Source of the DNA: a virus
Length of the DNA stretch: 52,458 bases
Reading direction: 5' to 3' (one strand)
Virus record (IMG/VR): IMGVR_UViG_3300045283_000148
Location: 1-52,458 of that record
The notes below the pieces were generated by a model. It was not told the DNA's origin. It did not search any database and worked only from the letters and a program-made list of their open reading frames with translations. Both the position numbers and the translations under genes were made by a program. Shown here piece after piece: positions 7,038 to 13,728 of this stretch (position 1 is its first letter; the number at the start of each line of letters is the position of its first letter).

Positions 7038-7978
7038 GACTTCGGCTCCAGGGCGGCGCTCATGATTGCCCGTCCGATGATCTCGGGGATCTGGGGCACC
7101 ACTGCATTCCTTAACGCTCTGAGTTTGTTGGCTCGGTTGGGGACGCCTCTTGCGACTCGTCCTTCAAATCGCACCAGTCCACCGGATAGCCCATCAACCA
7201 ACTCACCCATTGCGGGTTCAGTGCCCCATTGAATTCTTCCGAACTCACCATCGTTCGCAATTTGGCGCGCGATCCTGCCCCACCCCATTTGCAGAGGGCC
7301 GCCCCGCCGGTGTCCGTCACCGCTGTTGGCGTCGGCCACATCCGCACCGCATCCGCGAGGCACACCCCGTTCGATCGGATGCGGGTTTCCGCCGTTTGAC
7401 TGTGGATGTTCTGCGCGCTTGTCGTTGCAGTGGGCCACGATCCAAACCCTGTCTCGTCGGTGAGGCGCACCAACGGCGGAAGCTGGTATGCAGTGCCACT
7501 CCGCATCAAACCCGAGCGCGGCCAGGTCTCCGAGAACTCGGTCAAGTCCCCGTCCAAGCAAAGCTGCGACGTTCTCCACGATGACGTAGCGCGGTCGAAC
7601 CTCGCCAATAATTCGGGCGTACTCCGACCATAGGCCGCTGCGCTCGCCGCCAATGCCTGCGCCCTTTCCGGCGACGCTGATGTCTTGGCAGGGAAAGCCG
7701 CCTGCGATAACATCAATACAGTCCGCCCTAATCCTTTGCCGCCCTGCGCATAGTTGTTCTTGCGCAGGCTCGCATCGCTTGTCGGCGTTGGAAACAAGCC
7801 ATCCTTCGTCCACGGCGAGCTCTCGGACATCTCCGTAAACAGGGACATCTGGCCAGTGCTTTCGCAGCACGGCTTGGCAATAGGGGTCGATTTCGACAAA
7901 GGCGACGGTTCGCATTCCGGCTCGTTCGAGGCCGAGGCTGAAGCCGCCAATTCCTGAGAAGAGATCGAGGACATTCAT
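7034..7978 (-). CDS. dcm: DNA cytosine-5 methyltransferase
   Basis: It transfers a methyl group from S-adenosylmethionine to cytosine C5, probably to protect phage DNA from host restriction. From ATG 7978 it is 314 residues with the family motifs in order: DLFSGIGGF (5-13, SAM binding), GGFPCQDIS with catalytic C97 (93-101), ENVAAL (135-140), APHRRDRVWIV (171-181) and NAVVPQIPEIIGRAI near the end. The C-terminus AALEPKS and the stop form one copy of the array's junction repeat. An in-frame ATG at 8068 would add 30 residues that read across another junction copy, so 7978 is preferred. A second long frame lies inside (7111-7974). Confidence 0.9.
   Translation of the reverse strand: MNVLDLFSGIGGFSLGLERAGMRTVAFVEIDPYCQAVLRKHWPDVPVYGDVRELAVDEGWLVSNADKRCEPAQEQLCAGRQRIRADCIDVIAGGFPCQDISVAGKGAGIGGERSGLWSEYARIIGEVRPRYVIVENVAALLGRGLDRVLGDLAALGFDAEWHCIPASAVGAPHRRDRVWIVAHCNDKRAEHPQSNGGNPHPIERGVPRGCGADVADANSGDGHRRGGPLQMGWGRIARQIANDGEFGRIQWGTEPAMGELVDGLSGGLVRFEGRVARGVPNRANKLRALRNAVVPQIPEIIGRAIMSAALEPKS
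7111..7974 (-). CDS. Long alternative-frame ORF nested in the methyltransferase gene (possible dual coding)
   Basis: 287 codons are open in a different frame on the same strand. The ATG lies 4 bases after the methyltransferase ATG (ATGAATG), so both could share one ribosome site. The product has non-random structure: three related segments (LFPTPTSDAS, SWPTATTSAQ, MWPTPTAVTD), the stretch SSWRTSQLCLDGDLTEF with ETWPRSGLMRSG, and LNPQWVSWLMGYPVDW near the end. I recall similar polypeptides annotated beside or inside other phage cytosine methyltransferase genes. Since the methyltransferase is conserved, its other frame would look conserved by shadow alone. Whether it is translated is therefore open. 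Confidence 0.45.
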   Translation of the reverse strand: MSSISSQELAASASASNEPECEPSPLSKSTPIAKPCCESTGQMSLFTEMSESSPWTKDGLFPTPTSDASLRKNNYAQGGKGLGRTVLMLSQAAFPAKTSASPERAQALAASAAAYGRSTPELLARFDRATSSWRTSQLCLDGDLTEFSETWPRSGLMRSGTAYQLPPLVRLTDETGFGSWPTATTSAQNIHSQTAETRIRSNGVCLADAVRMWPTPTAVTDTGGAALCKWGGAGSRAKLRTMVSSEEFNGALNPQWVSWLMGYPVDWCDLKDESQEASPTEPTNSER

Positions 7979-8101
7979 TCCGGCTCTCTGGTCATGGCTT
8001 GCGCTCCAGAGCGGCCCATTTTTGTCCTTAAGTTGCTGATATTCATGCTCTTGCCTTAATGGGGTCATATGGCCTAAGCCTATGATTTATATAGTTTAAC
8101 T
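7979..8101 (-). other. Leader of the methyltransferase/array block with a vestigial junction copy
   Basis: This 123-base stretch lies between integrase and methyltransferase. It holds a junction-repeat copy (7994-8018) followed by a six-codon frame MTREPE (ATG 7997) whose stop is next to the methyltransferase ATG. The same junction plus a MTREP mini-frame occurs at the far end of the array (4159-4197). The body of the gene that should precede this junction is missing, so it looks like the scar of a lost cassette. The upstream 8069-8101 is AT-rich (TATATAA) and could hold a promoter, but no confident -35/-10 pair was found. Confidence 0.45.
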
Positions 8102-9022
8102 CTATGTTTTTTTGGCCCCAGTCAGCCCGCGTTCCCTGAAAGTTCTATCCAAATGGAGCACCGCCGCCGCGGCGTTTTCGCGCTGCACTGAGAACCGGCA
8201 ATAGCGCCCGACGATCGGCTCTGACATGCCCACCATGTCTGCAATCTGCCGAGTGTTGGCGCCGGCTTGCAGGAGCTTCACGCAGGCGGTCGCGCGCAAG
8301 CCGTGAAGCACCATCCCGGCCAGCGGCGCCAAGGCGGGGTTGCCGTCGCGCTCCACGATCCATGCCCAAGTCAGTGCCTTGCGCGTCCAAGGGATGCCGG
8401 TAGGGCGCAGGAGAATAAAGCCGGGACGGCGTTCCCATGTCGCCATGGCTGCGGCAAGTTCGTGGGTGATCGGTACCCATATTTGCTTGCCGGTCTTGAT
8501 CTGGGTGACGTTGATGCCGTCGCGACCGTTGTAGGTTTCGATGTCGGTCCACCGCATCTTGACGAGATCGGAGCCGCGCTGGCCGGTGTTGGCACCGAGC
8601 GTGACGACGCGAGCGAGTTCGGGGCGAGCCTCCTGTTGGGCAAGTGTAACCTGCTCGTCGGTCCACGGCTTGTGACCATCATGAGACCGCTCATATTCGA
8701 TACCTGTCGTGATCGGGTAGGGCAGCAGGTCTCGGACGATCGCCCATCGTTCAAGCTGTCGCAGAGCCGCGAGCGCAGCGGACTGCTTGCCGGGGCGTCC
8801 CGCGAGCCCGTCGATGAATGCCTGCACAAGAGCGGGTCTGATGATGTAAACCGACACGGCGCCGAGCCGGTCAGGGTGCTCGGCAAAACGCAATTCGCGT
8901 CCCCACACATCTTGGGTTGACGGCGTATAGGTCTGCCATTTCGGGCTTGATATGAACGCCCGGATGACCGCAGCGAAGACCTGGTCAGTGATCTTTGCCG
9001 CGCGAAACCGCCGCTTTGACAT
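8102..9022 (-). CDS. int: Tyrosine-type site-specific integrase
   Basis: It integrates and excises the phage genome, acting on att sites. The protein is 306 residues from ATG 9022 (AGGG before it; longer in-frame starts lie inside the upstream gene). The N-terminal SAM-like core-binding region is about residues 12-100. Catalytic residues are visible in the C-terminal domain: R149 (TGQRGSDL), a likely K176 (QIKTGK), H240 and R243 (LHGLRATA), and Y274 (GRYCRFS). No tRNA gene or obvious attP core was found next to it, so the attachment site is unknown. Confidence 0.9.
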   Translation of the reverse strand: MSKRRFRAAKITDQVFAAVIRAFISSPKWQTYTPSTQDVWGRELRFAEHPDRLGAVSVYIIRPALVQAFIDGLAGRPGKQSAALAALRQLERWAIVRDLLPYPITTGIEYERSHDGHKPWTDEQVTLAQQEARPELARVVTLGANTGQRGSDLVKMRWTDIETYNGRDGINVTQIKTGKQIWVPITHELAAAMATWERRPGFILLRPTGIPWTRKALTWAWIVERDGNPALAPLAGMVLHGLRATACVKLLQAGANTRQIADMVGMSEPIVGRYCRFSVQRENAAAAVLHLDRTFRERGLTGAKKT

Positions 9023-9173
9023 TGTCCCTGATCCTATCTGCCAGACCGTCCGGTGATACTGCGGCATCTGCCTGTTCAAGTTCAAGGCACCGTTCCACAG
9101 CCTTGAGCGCGGCGACAGCCATCTTGATCCGCCGCTGCAGCTCAATGGCTCGGGCTTGCTTCTTGGCATTCAT
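8985..9173 (-). CDS. Small hypothetical protein upstream of integrase
   Basis: A 62-residue basic, helical protein (MNAKKQARAIELQRRIKMAV) whose end overlaps the integrase start by 38 bases, so the two are probably translated together. Its place just before int is where excisionases or directionality factors often sit, but no winged-helix or AlpA-like motif can be seen. The role is therefore only a possibility. Confidence 0.6.
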   Translation of the reverse strand: MNAKKQARAIELQRRIKMAVAALKAVERCLELEQADAAVSPDGLADRIRDNVKAAVSRGKDH

Positions 9174-9193
9174 GATGGGCCTCGTTTCAAACT

Positions 9194-9231
9194 GGCGCCG
9201 CCCCGGGGCGAGATTGGAACGGGGCGGCGCC
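9194..9231. terminator. Strong GC hairpin between HNH gene and integrase block
   Basis: A perfect 12-bp inverted repeat, GGCGCCGCCCCG at 9194-9205 with its complement at 9220-9231, surrounds a 14-base loop. It lies in the 97-base gap between the minus-strand genes at 9271 and 9173. No U-rich run follows on either strand, so it may be a pause or attenuation structure, a weak terminator, or a protein-binding site near int. Confidence 0.45.
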
Positions 9232-9270
9232 TTCCGCCGGTCAAGGGGGTGACAATCTTGCCGGCGAAAT

Positions 9271-9597
9271 CTATCGCTCTCTCGCGTGCACTATGCTGCC
9301 GTTGAAACGACGCCAACCGCGGAAGGACGATTTTCGCTTGATCCCGAGATCTTTACGTCGCACACGTCGTGATTTTGAAATAGCAGGCAGATCTCGGATA
9401 GCAGTTTTGCGGCTATGGCAGGATCGGCAACAGCACACGCAATTTTCAAGCGAACCATTCCCGCCGAGTGCGCAGGGAATTCGGTGGTCATATTCTATTC
9501 CTCCGGTTGCCAATGGTGCAGTACAGACTTCACAATGCCCGCTTGACCTTTCCCAAGCGGCTTCTTTTACTTTGTTGGAAAATTCGTTGCGTTTCAT
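9271..9597 (-). CDS. HNH endonuclease
   Basis: A 108-residue protein from ATG 9597 (MKRNEFSNKVKEAAW). It has a compact HNH fold: CEVC (zinc pair), IEYDHRIPCALGG (the DH of HNH), SLENCV, and CRSCHSRKTA (second zinc pair and final H). It resembles stand-alone HNH nucleases that either act in genome packaging or move as selfish genes. It is far from the terminase here, so mobility or a recombination role is more likely. The 114 bases upstream (9598-9711) hold no clear gene. An upstream TTG start at 9639 is possible but less likely. Confidence 0.85.
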   Translation of the reverse strand: MKRNEFSNKVKEAAWERSSGHCEVCTAPLATGGIEYDHRIPCALGGNGSLENCVCCCRSCHSRKTAIRDLPAISKSRRVRRKDLGIKRKSSFRGWRRFNGSIVHARER

Positions 9598-9711
9598 CGT
9601 TGGTTCATTTGGGTCGGCATCCGCGCCTGTTTTACGCAATCGCCATGGACCGCGCCTTCCGGCTGCAGTTGCTAAAGCTGCAATTCAAAAGTTTGACTCG
9701 TGCAGGCGGGC

Positions 9712-10164
9712 TCATGCTGCGGCCCTGCCATCGTTTGGCTCGATCATTGCCTCGAGCTCGGCGCGGACAGATTCCTCGGTTGTGCCAGGCGGGAGCCAGC
9801 GGCTGGCGATGACGTGAACCGCACGATCGTAGAACGCAGAGAAGCGACTCTGGTCCATGCTGCCCCAACTGATCGAGCGTAGGATGAAGAACGCTTTGCC
9901 GCTGTCTGGATCGATGTAGGTGTCGACCTCGCCGGTGGCGATCTTGATTGCGGTCTTGGCCTTCTCGACGGTCTCGAAATAGGGCGTATGCTCGACCATG
10001 AATTTGAGGATGGCGAAGAACTTTCTGTGATGTCCTGGGTTCCTGCGCGCCTTGACGGTCAGCACGACGTCACGCTCCTCGCCGACGGATTCGAGAAGGT
10101 CTAGCCCTTCCTGATCCACCGGGACGAAAGTGCGCCGTCGACGCCTGAATACGGCAGATGTCAT
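9712..10164 (-). CDS. DUF1367 family protein
   Basis: A 150-residue protein. The basic N-terminus (FRRRRRTFVPVD) and core KARRNPGHHRKFFAILKFMV, with VEKAKTAIKIATGEVDTYID and ISWGSMDQSRFSAFYDRAV, match the DUF1367 family. That family is found beside single-strand annealing and nuclease genes in temperate phages; its biochemical function is unknown. The ATG overlaps the previous stop, placing it in the recombination operon with Bet. Confidence 0.8.
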   Translation of the reverse strand: MTSAVFRRRRRTFVPVDQEGLDLLESVGEERDVVLTVKARRNPGHHRKFFAILKFMVEHTPYFETVEKAKTAIKIATGEVDTYIDPDSGKAFFILRSISWGSMDQSRFSAFYDRAVHVIASRWLPPGTTEESVRAELEAMIEPNDGRAAA

Positions 10165-10535
10165 GCCAACTCGCCCAATTCCTTGAAGCCGACAAGAATG
10201 TTCGGTGGGCGCGGGAACGCGCCGCCGGTCCAGTGCCAGAGATGCAGAACCTTGGAATAATTGTTGATGTAATCGGCTTTCGGTGGATGAAACTGCACCA
10301 CACAGTCATCCTCTGCCCAGAACAAGTCCTTGACAAAACACATCTCTTGCCAATTCGGGATGCGGCGGCGGATCGATACGCTGACGTGCTCCCACTTGCC
10401 GTCACTAGCGATGATAGTCAGTCTCTCTCCACATGGTCCCGGCAATTCAAATGCACCGAACGGCTCGCCCGGTCGGCTAGCATAGTCGCCCTTACGAATG
10501 CGGTACTCTTCCAGGTTGCTCTTGATCTGGATCAT
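10161..10535 (-). CDS. Hypothetical protein of the recombination operon
   Basis: A 124-residue protein from ATG 10535, which overlaps the Bet stop (ATGA). It contains ERLTIIASDGKWEHVSVS and CFVKDLFWAEDDCVVQFHPP, ending LVGFKELGELA. It resembles a family often encoded next to bet or DUF1367 in Rhizobiales phages, recalled as DUF7694-like, but I am not certain of the family. No catalytic motif is assigned. Confidence 0.7.
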   Translation of the reverse strand: MIQIKSNLEEYRIRKGDYASRPGEPFGAFELPGPCGERLTIIASDGKWEHVSVSIRRRIPNWQEMCFVKDLFWAEDDCVVQFHPPKADYINNYSKVLHLWHWTGGAFPRPPNILVGFKELGELA

Positions 10536-11452
10536 TCCTGCGCCTCGATCCGCTTGTAATGCTCGTCCCATAGCGCCTTTACCCGCTTTCGATCCGGCGG
10601 AAAGACATTCGGCAGGTTCGGACCGACCAGAGTTTTCTGCGCATCGAATAGCGAGGCCATATCCTCGCAGGCGGCGTAAGCGCCTTCCACGTCCTTGAGG
10701 AATTGCGCACCGTCGAAGACATCTTCGGCGGTTGCACGCAGAATTCCCCGCACGTCCTCAGCCGTAGGCAACTCGCTGTCTTCCGACCACTCGATCGATT
10801 GGCCATCGTCCAAGCCGGCCTCGAACTCGTGCACGAGATCAGCCTCGGTCGGTTGTGCCTTCCTCGCAGCCGGTGGCGGCGGCGGGCCGTCGTCCTTCGG
10901 CGTGACATCGCGCATGCCGTTGGTGCCTATGCGCTCGGCCTCGTCGGGATCTACAATGCCGGAAAACCCGAAGGCATATCGTGCGGCTTGGATCAGCGCT
11001 TTGTGCCGCAGCATCCGGCGCGGCCAGCGCTTCCATGGCTCGGTCGGCCGATAGCATTCGGCTAGGTATTCGGTGACGGTCGTCGGCTTGCTGCGATCCT
11101 TGCGCCAGATGCGTGCGGTGATCGATGCCACCTTGCCATCGCTATCGAGATGGTCGTCGAACTCGATGCCGTCACAGTTGGGTTGCCGATTGACAAGACT
11201 CGCCCATCCATCAACGGATACGATCGGCTGGATGCCACCGCCGGGCGCCGGAAAGGCGTAGATCTCCTTGGTGAGCGGGTTCAGGCCGTATTCGTTTGCG
11301 ACCACGAGGAAGGCGGCAAACTGCTCACGCGAGGCATTCTTGGGGACAACAGTTGCCCGCAAGGTTGCCTCAAAAGCAGCCGCCTCCATCCCGTACTTCG
11401 TGGCCATGGTGACCACTACGGATCGGCGCGGTAGTTCAACTGGCTGATTCAT
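10532..11452 (-). CDS. bet: Bet/RecT-family single-strand annealing protein
   Basis: It anneals complementary single-stranded DNA during phage recombination. The protein is 306 residues from ATG 11452, which overlaps the HNH stop. The conserved region is about residues 15-190: VVPKNASREQFAAFLVVANEYGLNP, then IYAFPAPGGGIQPIVSVDGW and WPRRMLRHKALIQAARYAFG. These are hallmarks of the phage Bet family. The C-terminal third is acidic and variable, as is usual. No partner Exo-type nuclease was recognised nearby; the upstream 299-residue protein might fill a partner role. Confidence 0.9.
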   Translation of the reverse strand: MNQPVELPRRSVVVTMATKYGMEAAAFEATLRATVVPKNASREQFAAFLVVANEYGLNPLTKEIYAFPAPGGGIQPIVSVDGWASLVNRQPNCDGIEFDDHLDSDGKVASITARIWRKDRSKPTTVTEYLAECYRPTEPWKRWPRRMLRHKALIQAARYAFGFSGIVDPDEAERIGTNGMRDVTPKDDGPPPPPAARKAQPTEADLVHEFEAGLDDGQSIEWSEDSELPTAEDVRGILRATAEDVFDGAQFLKDVEGAYAACEDMASLFDAQKTLVGPNLPNVFPPDRKRVKALWDEHYKRIEAQE

Positions 11453-12096
11453 GCCGCCCTCTGTTCCTTGACCACGCGACATCCCGGCAGTGAGATCTTC
11501 TGCTTAGCCGCCGCATCAGCGATGGTCTGCATGCATGCGAGAACTTCGGGGTGATTAACTAACTCCGCAATCATTGTGGAATGTTGCCAAGTGTCCTCAT
11601 AAATGGTGTGTTCTATACATCCACGTGAGACATTGAATTGTTTGCTGAGATCGGCAAATAATTTTCTAATCGGTCTCTTTTCTAATTTTGCGCAGGAGTA
11701 TGCTCGCCGGATCAGAAATACCTCGGCCGCAGATAACACAGCCATGCCGTGTCGGCTTCCTTGAGGCCTCGTTCCATGGATAATCTTATCGGCTTCGTTT
11801 TCTTTTCGCGTTTTCCAAGCCAAATTCAGATAGTGATTATTGGTTTTGCTCCCGTCCAGATGCGCCGTGAAGTGATCTAGCGATGGTCGCGGTCCATGAA
11901 ATGCAGCGCAAACGAGGCGATGAACCTTCGATAGCTTTTGACCGCCATGCCATCGGCCAAGCCAAAGACCAATTGTAATATAGCCGTCTTTGCTCTGGTA
12001 ACTGCTCATAAGACGATCACCATGACGGACGCGACCGTGTGATGAAACGTCATAGCCCGGAAATTCAGCAATAGGCCGCCATTGTTCGTCGATCAT
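11449..12096 (-). CDS. NUMOD4/HNH homing endonuclease with a hitchhiked neighbour tail
   Basis: A 215-residue protein. It opens with a NUMOD4-like segment (WRPIAEFPGYDVSSHGRVR), followed by an HNH core (VHRLVCAAFHGPRP, TAHLDGSKTNNHYLNL with WKTRKENEADKI) and a helix-turn-helix-like region. The last ~45 residues (NHPEVLACMQTIADAAAK, then SLPGCRVVK and AA at the end) match the C-terminus of the upstream 299-residue protein (THPEIRETAQRIADASAK, ELPGTRIIK, AA). So the endonuclease is fused to a diverged second copy of its neighbour's tail. Base composition is visibly more AT-rich than its neighbours. Both ends are coupled by ATGA overlaps. Confidence 0.85.
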   Translation of the reverse strand: MIDEQWRPIAEFPGYDVSSHGRVRHGDRLMSSYQSKDGYITIGLWLGRWHGGQKLSKVHRLVCAAFHGPRPSLDHFTAHLDGSKTNNHYLNLAWKTRKENEADKIIHGTRPQGSRHGMAVLSAAEVFLIRRAYSCAKLEKRPIRKLFADLSKQFNVSRGCIEHTIYEDTWQHSTMIAELVNHPEVLACMQTIADAAAKQKISLPGCRVVKEQRAA

Positions 12097-12992
12097 GCTG
12101 CCACCATCGATTTGATAATCCGCGTGCCAGGCAACTCAACTCTTGCTTTAGCGGATGCATCCGCTATCCGTTGGGCTGTCTCTCTGATTTCTGGATGGGT
12201 TTTTAATGAAGCGAGAAGCACATCCCAATCTGTAATTTCCGCTGATAGCCGAGTTCGCAACGCCGTCGACCGCTTGGATGAGCCGGCCGTCAATCGCACG
12301 TTCGGCAAGGTCGCGGGATCGGCGCCGGATAGAACTGCAGCGGCATCGGCCTTCTCGGTCGCTTCAACTTTCTTGGCGAGGAACGGCGTTACTACCGCCA
12401 GCTTCAACCGCCGTTTCAGTTCGGCGGCACGATCACGTAGACCAAACCATTTGCGGTCGACGGCGCGGCCGGCCTCAAGATGCGGTTCTTTCTCGTCCTT
12501 GTGCAGCCGCGAAATCTTGCCTTCGAGCTCGCCGAAGGTCTGTGCCAGATCGGAAGCCTGATTGCATTCCGTATCGGACTGTGCCGCGCCGGCGGCGATC
12601 AGTTTTTCGGCCTCACGCGCGAGATCCGCAATCCGATCCTTGAGCGCGGCGATGTCGTCGGCGACCGGCGATTTGTTGTGCCCCACGACGGCGACATGCT
12701 CATCCGGCCAGTGGCCATTGATCAGGCGAAAATCGTAAGCGTCCTTCCTGACCGGCTGCTTGCTGGCGTAAGGCCAGATCTCAAGCGCGCGCTGCTCATC
12801 GAAGTCCTTGCCGTCGAGGTGGCAGCGCTGCTTGCCGGTCTTGCTATCGATCCAGTAGGCGACGGGAGAAAAGCCGTCCTGACCTTTGCGGCGAACGCGG
12901 TAATAACCTGTCTGGGGCTCATCCTCAGTAATCGACGCGGCGTTGCCGGCAAGCGCGTTCTGCCACCACGTCCATTGCGAATCTGCAGTCAC
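12093..12992 (-). CDS. Hypothetical protein upstream of Bet (recombination operon)
   Basis: A 299-residue protein. The best start is GTG 12992, because GGGAGG (12999-13004) sits 6 bases before it and the upstream stop is adjacent; a longer in-frame ORF reaches 13091 but overlaps the zinc-ribbon gene. It begins TADSQWTWWQNALAG and has a charged coiled-coil middle (DDIAALKDRIADLAREAEKL, then DLAQTFGELEGKISRLHKDE). The C-terminal segment (THPEIRETAQRIADASAK) is shared with the downstream HNH gene. Proteins of this shape commonly precede bet in alphaproteobacterial phages; the function is unknown. Confidence 0.75.
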   Translation of the reverse strand: MTADSQWTWWQNALAGNAASITEDEPQTGYYRVRRKGQDGFSPVAYWIDSKTGKQRCHLDGKDFDEQRALEIWPYASKQPVRKDAYDFRLINGHWPDEHVAVVGHNKSPVADDIAALKDRIADLAREAEKLIAAGAAQSDTECNQASDLAQTFGELEGKISRLHKDEKEPHLEAGRAVDRKWFGLRDRAAELKRRLKLAVVTPFLAKKVEATEKADAAAVLSGADPATLPNVRLTAGSSKRSTALRTRLSAEITDWDVLLASLKTHPEIRETAQRIADASAKARVELPGTRIIKSMVAA

Positions 12993-12993
12993 T

Positions 12994-13239
12994 TCAGTCC
13001 TCCCAATCGAATTGCTGTTCCCAGTGGGCATCGTCGCAGCGTCGGTCGCGCTCGTCATCAGGATCGGGTTCGATGCTGCGGCATTCATCACAAGCCCATG
13101 TTTCCATGTTGCCGAATGCCCAGCATTGGGTGAGGTGCCTCACGCGACCGCAGCAGTCACACTCACCTTCACACTCAACGCCGGACCCGAATTCAGAATC
13201 GGCAGGGTTGGTGGTCTTCCATTGGTCGTAGGTGGTCAT
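12994..13239 (-). CDS. Small zinc-ribbon protein
   Basis: An 81-residue acidic protein with a four-Cys ribbon: CEGECDCCG and, about 20 residues on, CDEC (total span about residues 23-56). The C-terminus is very acidic (EPDPDDERDRR, then FDWED). Its start overlaps the upstream stop by 4 bases. The stop is 1 base from the GTG of the next gene, and its last codons contain that gene's GGGAGG ribosome site. The function is unknown; nucleic-acid binding is possible. Confidence 0.7.
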   Translation of the reverse strand: MTTYDQWKTTNPADSEFGSGVECEGECDCCGRVRHLTQCWAFGNMETWACDECRSIEPDPDDERDRRCDDAHWEQQFDWED

Positions 13240-13415
13240 GACGACAGCACCGCGCGGGCGAGGACGGCGAGGCGGGCTTCTTCCTGCGCCTCGGCGAGTG
13301 CCTTGCGCAGATGCTGCACCCGCTCGTGGTCGCGTGGGAGCGCTAAGCCGTAATCCGCTTTCTCCAATTCAAATGCGATCTGGCGAATGCGCTTGGCGTG
13401 TTCGTCGAAGGTCAT
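13236..13415 (-). CDS. Small helical hypothetical protein
   Basis: A 59-residue protein: MTFDEHAKRIRQIAFELEKA at the N-terminus, then a long charged helix (HLRKALAEAQEEARLAVLAR). It is below common length cut-offs but coupled to the next gene by an ATGA overlap and embedded in a tight leftward operon. The family is unrecognised. Confidence 0.6.
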   Translation of the reverse strand: MTFDEHAKRIRQIAFELEKADYGLALPRDHERVQHLRKALAEAQEEARLAVLARAVLSS

Positions 13416-13425
13416 GACCGCAGCC

Positions 13426-13620
13426 TCAATTCGATGTGCACTTGGTTACGAGCGATCCATCAGAATCTCGGTATGTGATGCAGGTCGTCGTCCGCGACTT
13501 TGACTGTCCGGCTGCGTAACAGCTCATGATGTAGTCAGGGCAGGCCGACGCTGGGGTACAGACTGCTACGGATGCCACCGCAATTGCGGCAACGGCAAAG
13601 ATGCGAAAGCGGGTATTCAT
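13426..13620 (-). CDS. Small secreted Cys-rich protein
   Basis: A 64-residue protein with a clear signal peptide (MNTRFRIFAVAAIAVASVAV, cleavage probably after PASA). The mature part is about 37 residues with four Cys (CPDYIMSCYA, TTCITY, TKCTSN), suggesting two disulfides in the periplasm. Being expressed early from the leftward promoter, it could modify the cell envelope or exclude other phages. This is inference; no homologous family was recognised. Confidence 0.65.
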   Translation of the reverse strand: MNTRFRIFAVAAIAVASVAVCTPASACPDYIMSCYAAGQSKSRTTTCITYRDSDGSLVTKCTSN

Positions 13621-13626
13621 TTCGGT

Positions 13627-13722
13627 TCAAACTCCAAGGATTGCGATGAATGCCAGGAGCATCGCGCTAAAGACCGCCAGCACGACGATGAGGGTGACTT
13701 CCTCGGGGACGATCCTGTGCAT
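13627..13722 (-). CDS. Micro membrane protein, first gene of the leftward operon
   Basis: A 31-residue protein: MHRIVPEEV followed by one membrane segment (TLIVVLAVFSAMLLAFIAI). Its ATG is 6 bases after the -10 box of the leftward promoter, so it would be translated from a leaderless message. It ends 6 bases before the secreted-protein gene. The function is unknown; the tight link to the promoter makes it more credible than its size alone. Confidence 0.6.
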   Translation of the reverse strand: MHRIVPEEVTLIVVLAVFSAMLLAFIAILGV

Positions 13723-13728
13723 GGGCCT

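Larger units (their letters stand above)
4159..8012 (-). repeat. Junction-repeat gene array: about 11 copies of a C-terminal/ribosome-site/start module
   Basis: Between consecutive minus-strand genes the same roughly 25-bp sequence recurs. Read on the minus strand its core is CCGCCCTGGAGCCGAAGCC followed by ATGA. It encodes the end of one protein (AALEPKP or AALERKP, then stop), supplies GGAG about 8 bases before the next ATG, and overlaps stop and start. Copies lie at about 4174-4197, 4400-4425, 4669-4695, 4848-4871 (frame broken), 5026-5052, 5352-5375 (shortened), 5600-5620 (degenerate), 6566-6592, 6742-6767, 7035-7060 and 7994-8018. The repeat crosses unrelated genes, including the end of the cytosine methyltransferase. 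Confidence 0.85.

Noticed and set aside
8267-8920. 217-codon plus-strand frame inside the integrase gene
   Set aside because: The integrase on the minus strand has all catalytic residues; the plus frame is an antisense shadow in high-GC DNA.
8069-9270. attP site and tRNA near the integrase
   Set aside because: No tRNA-like sequence or repeated core could be identified; finding attP needs the bacterial junction sequence.
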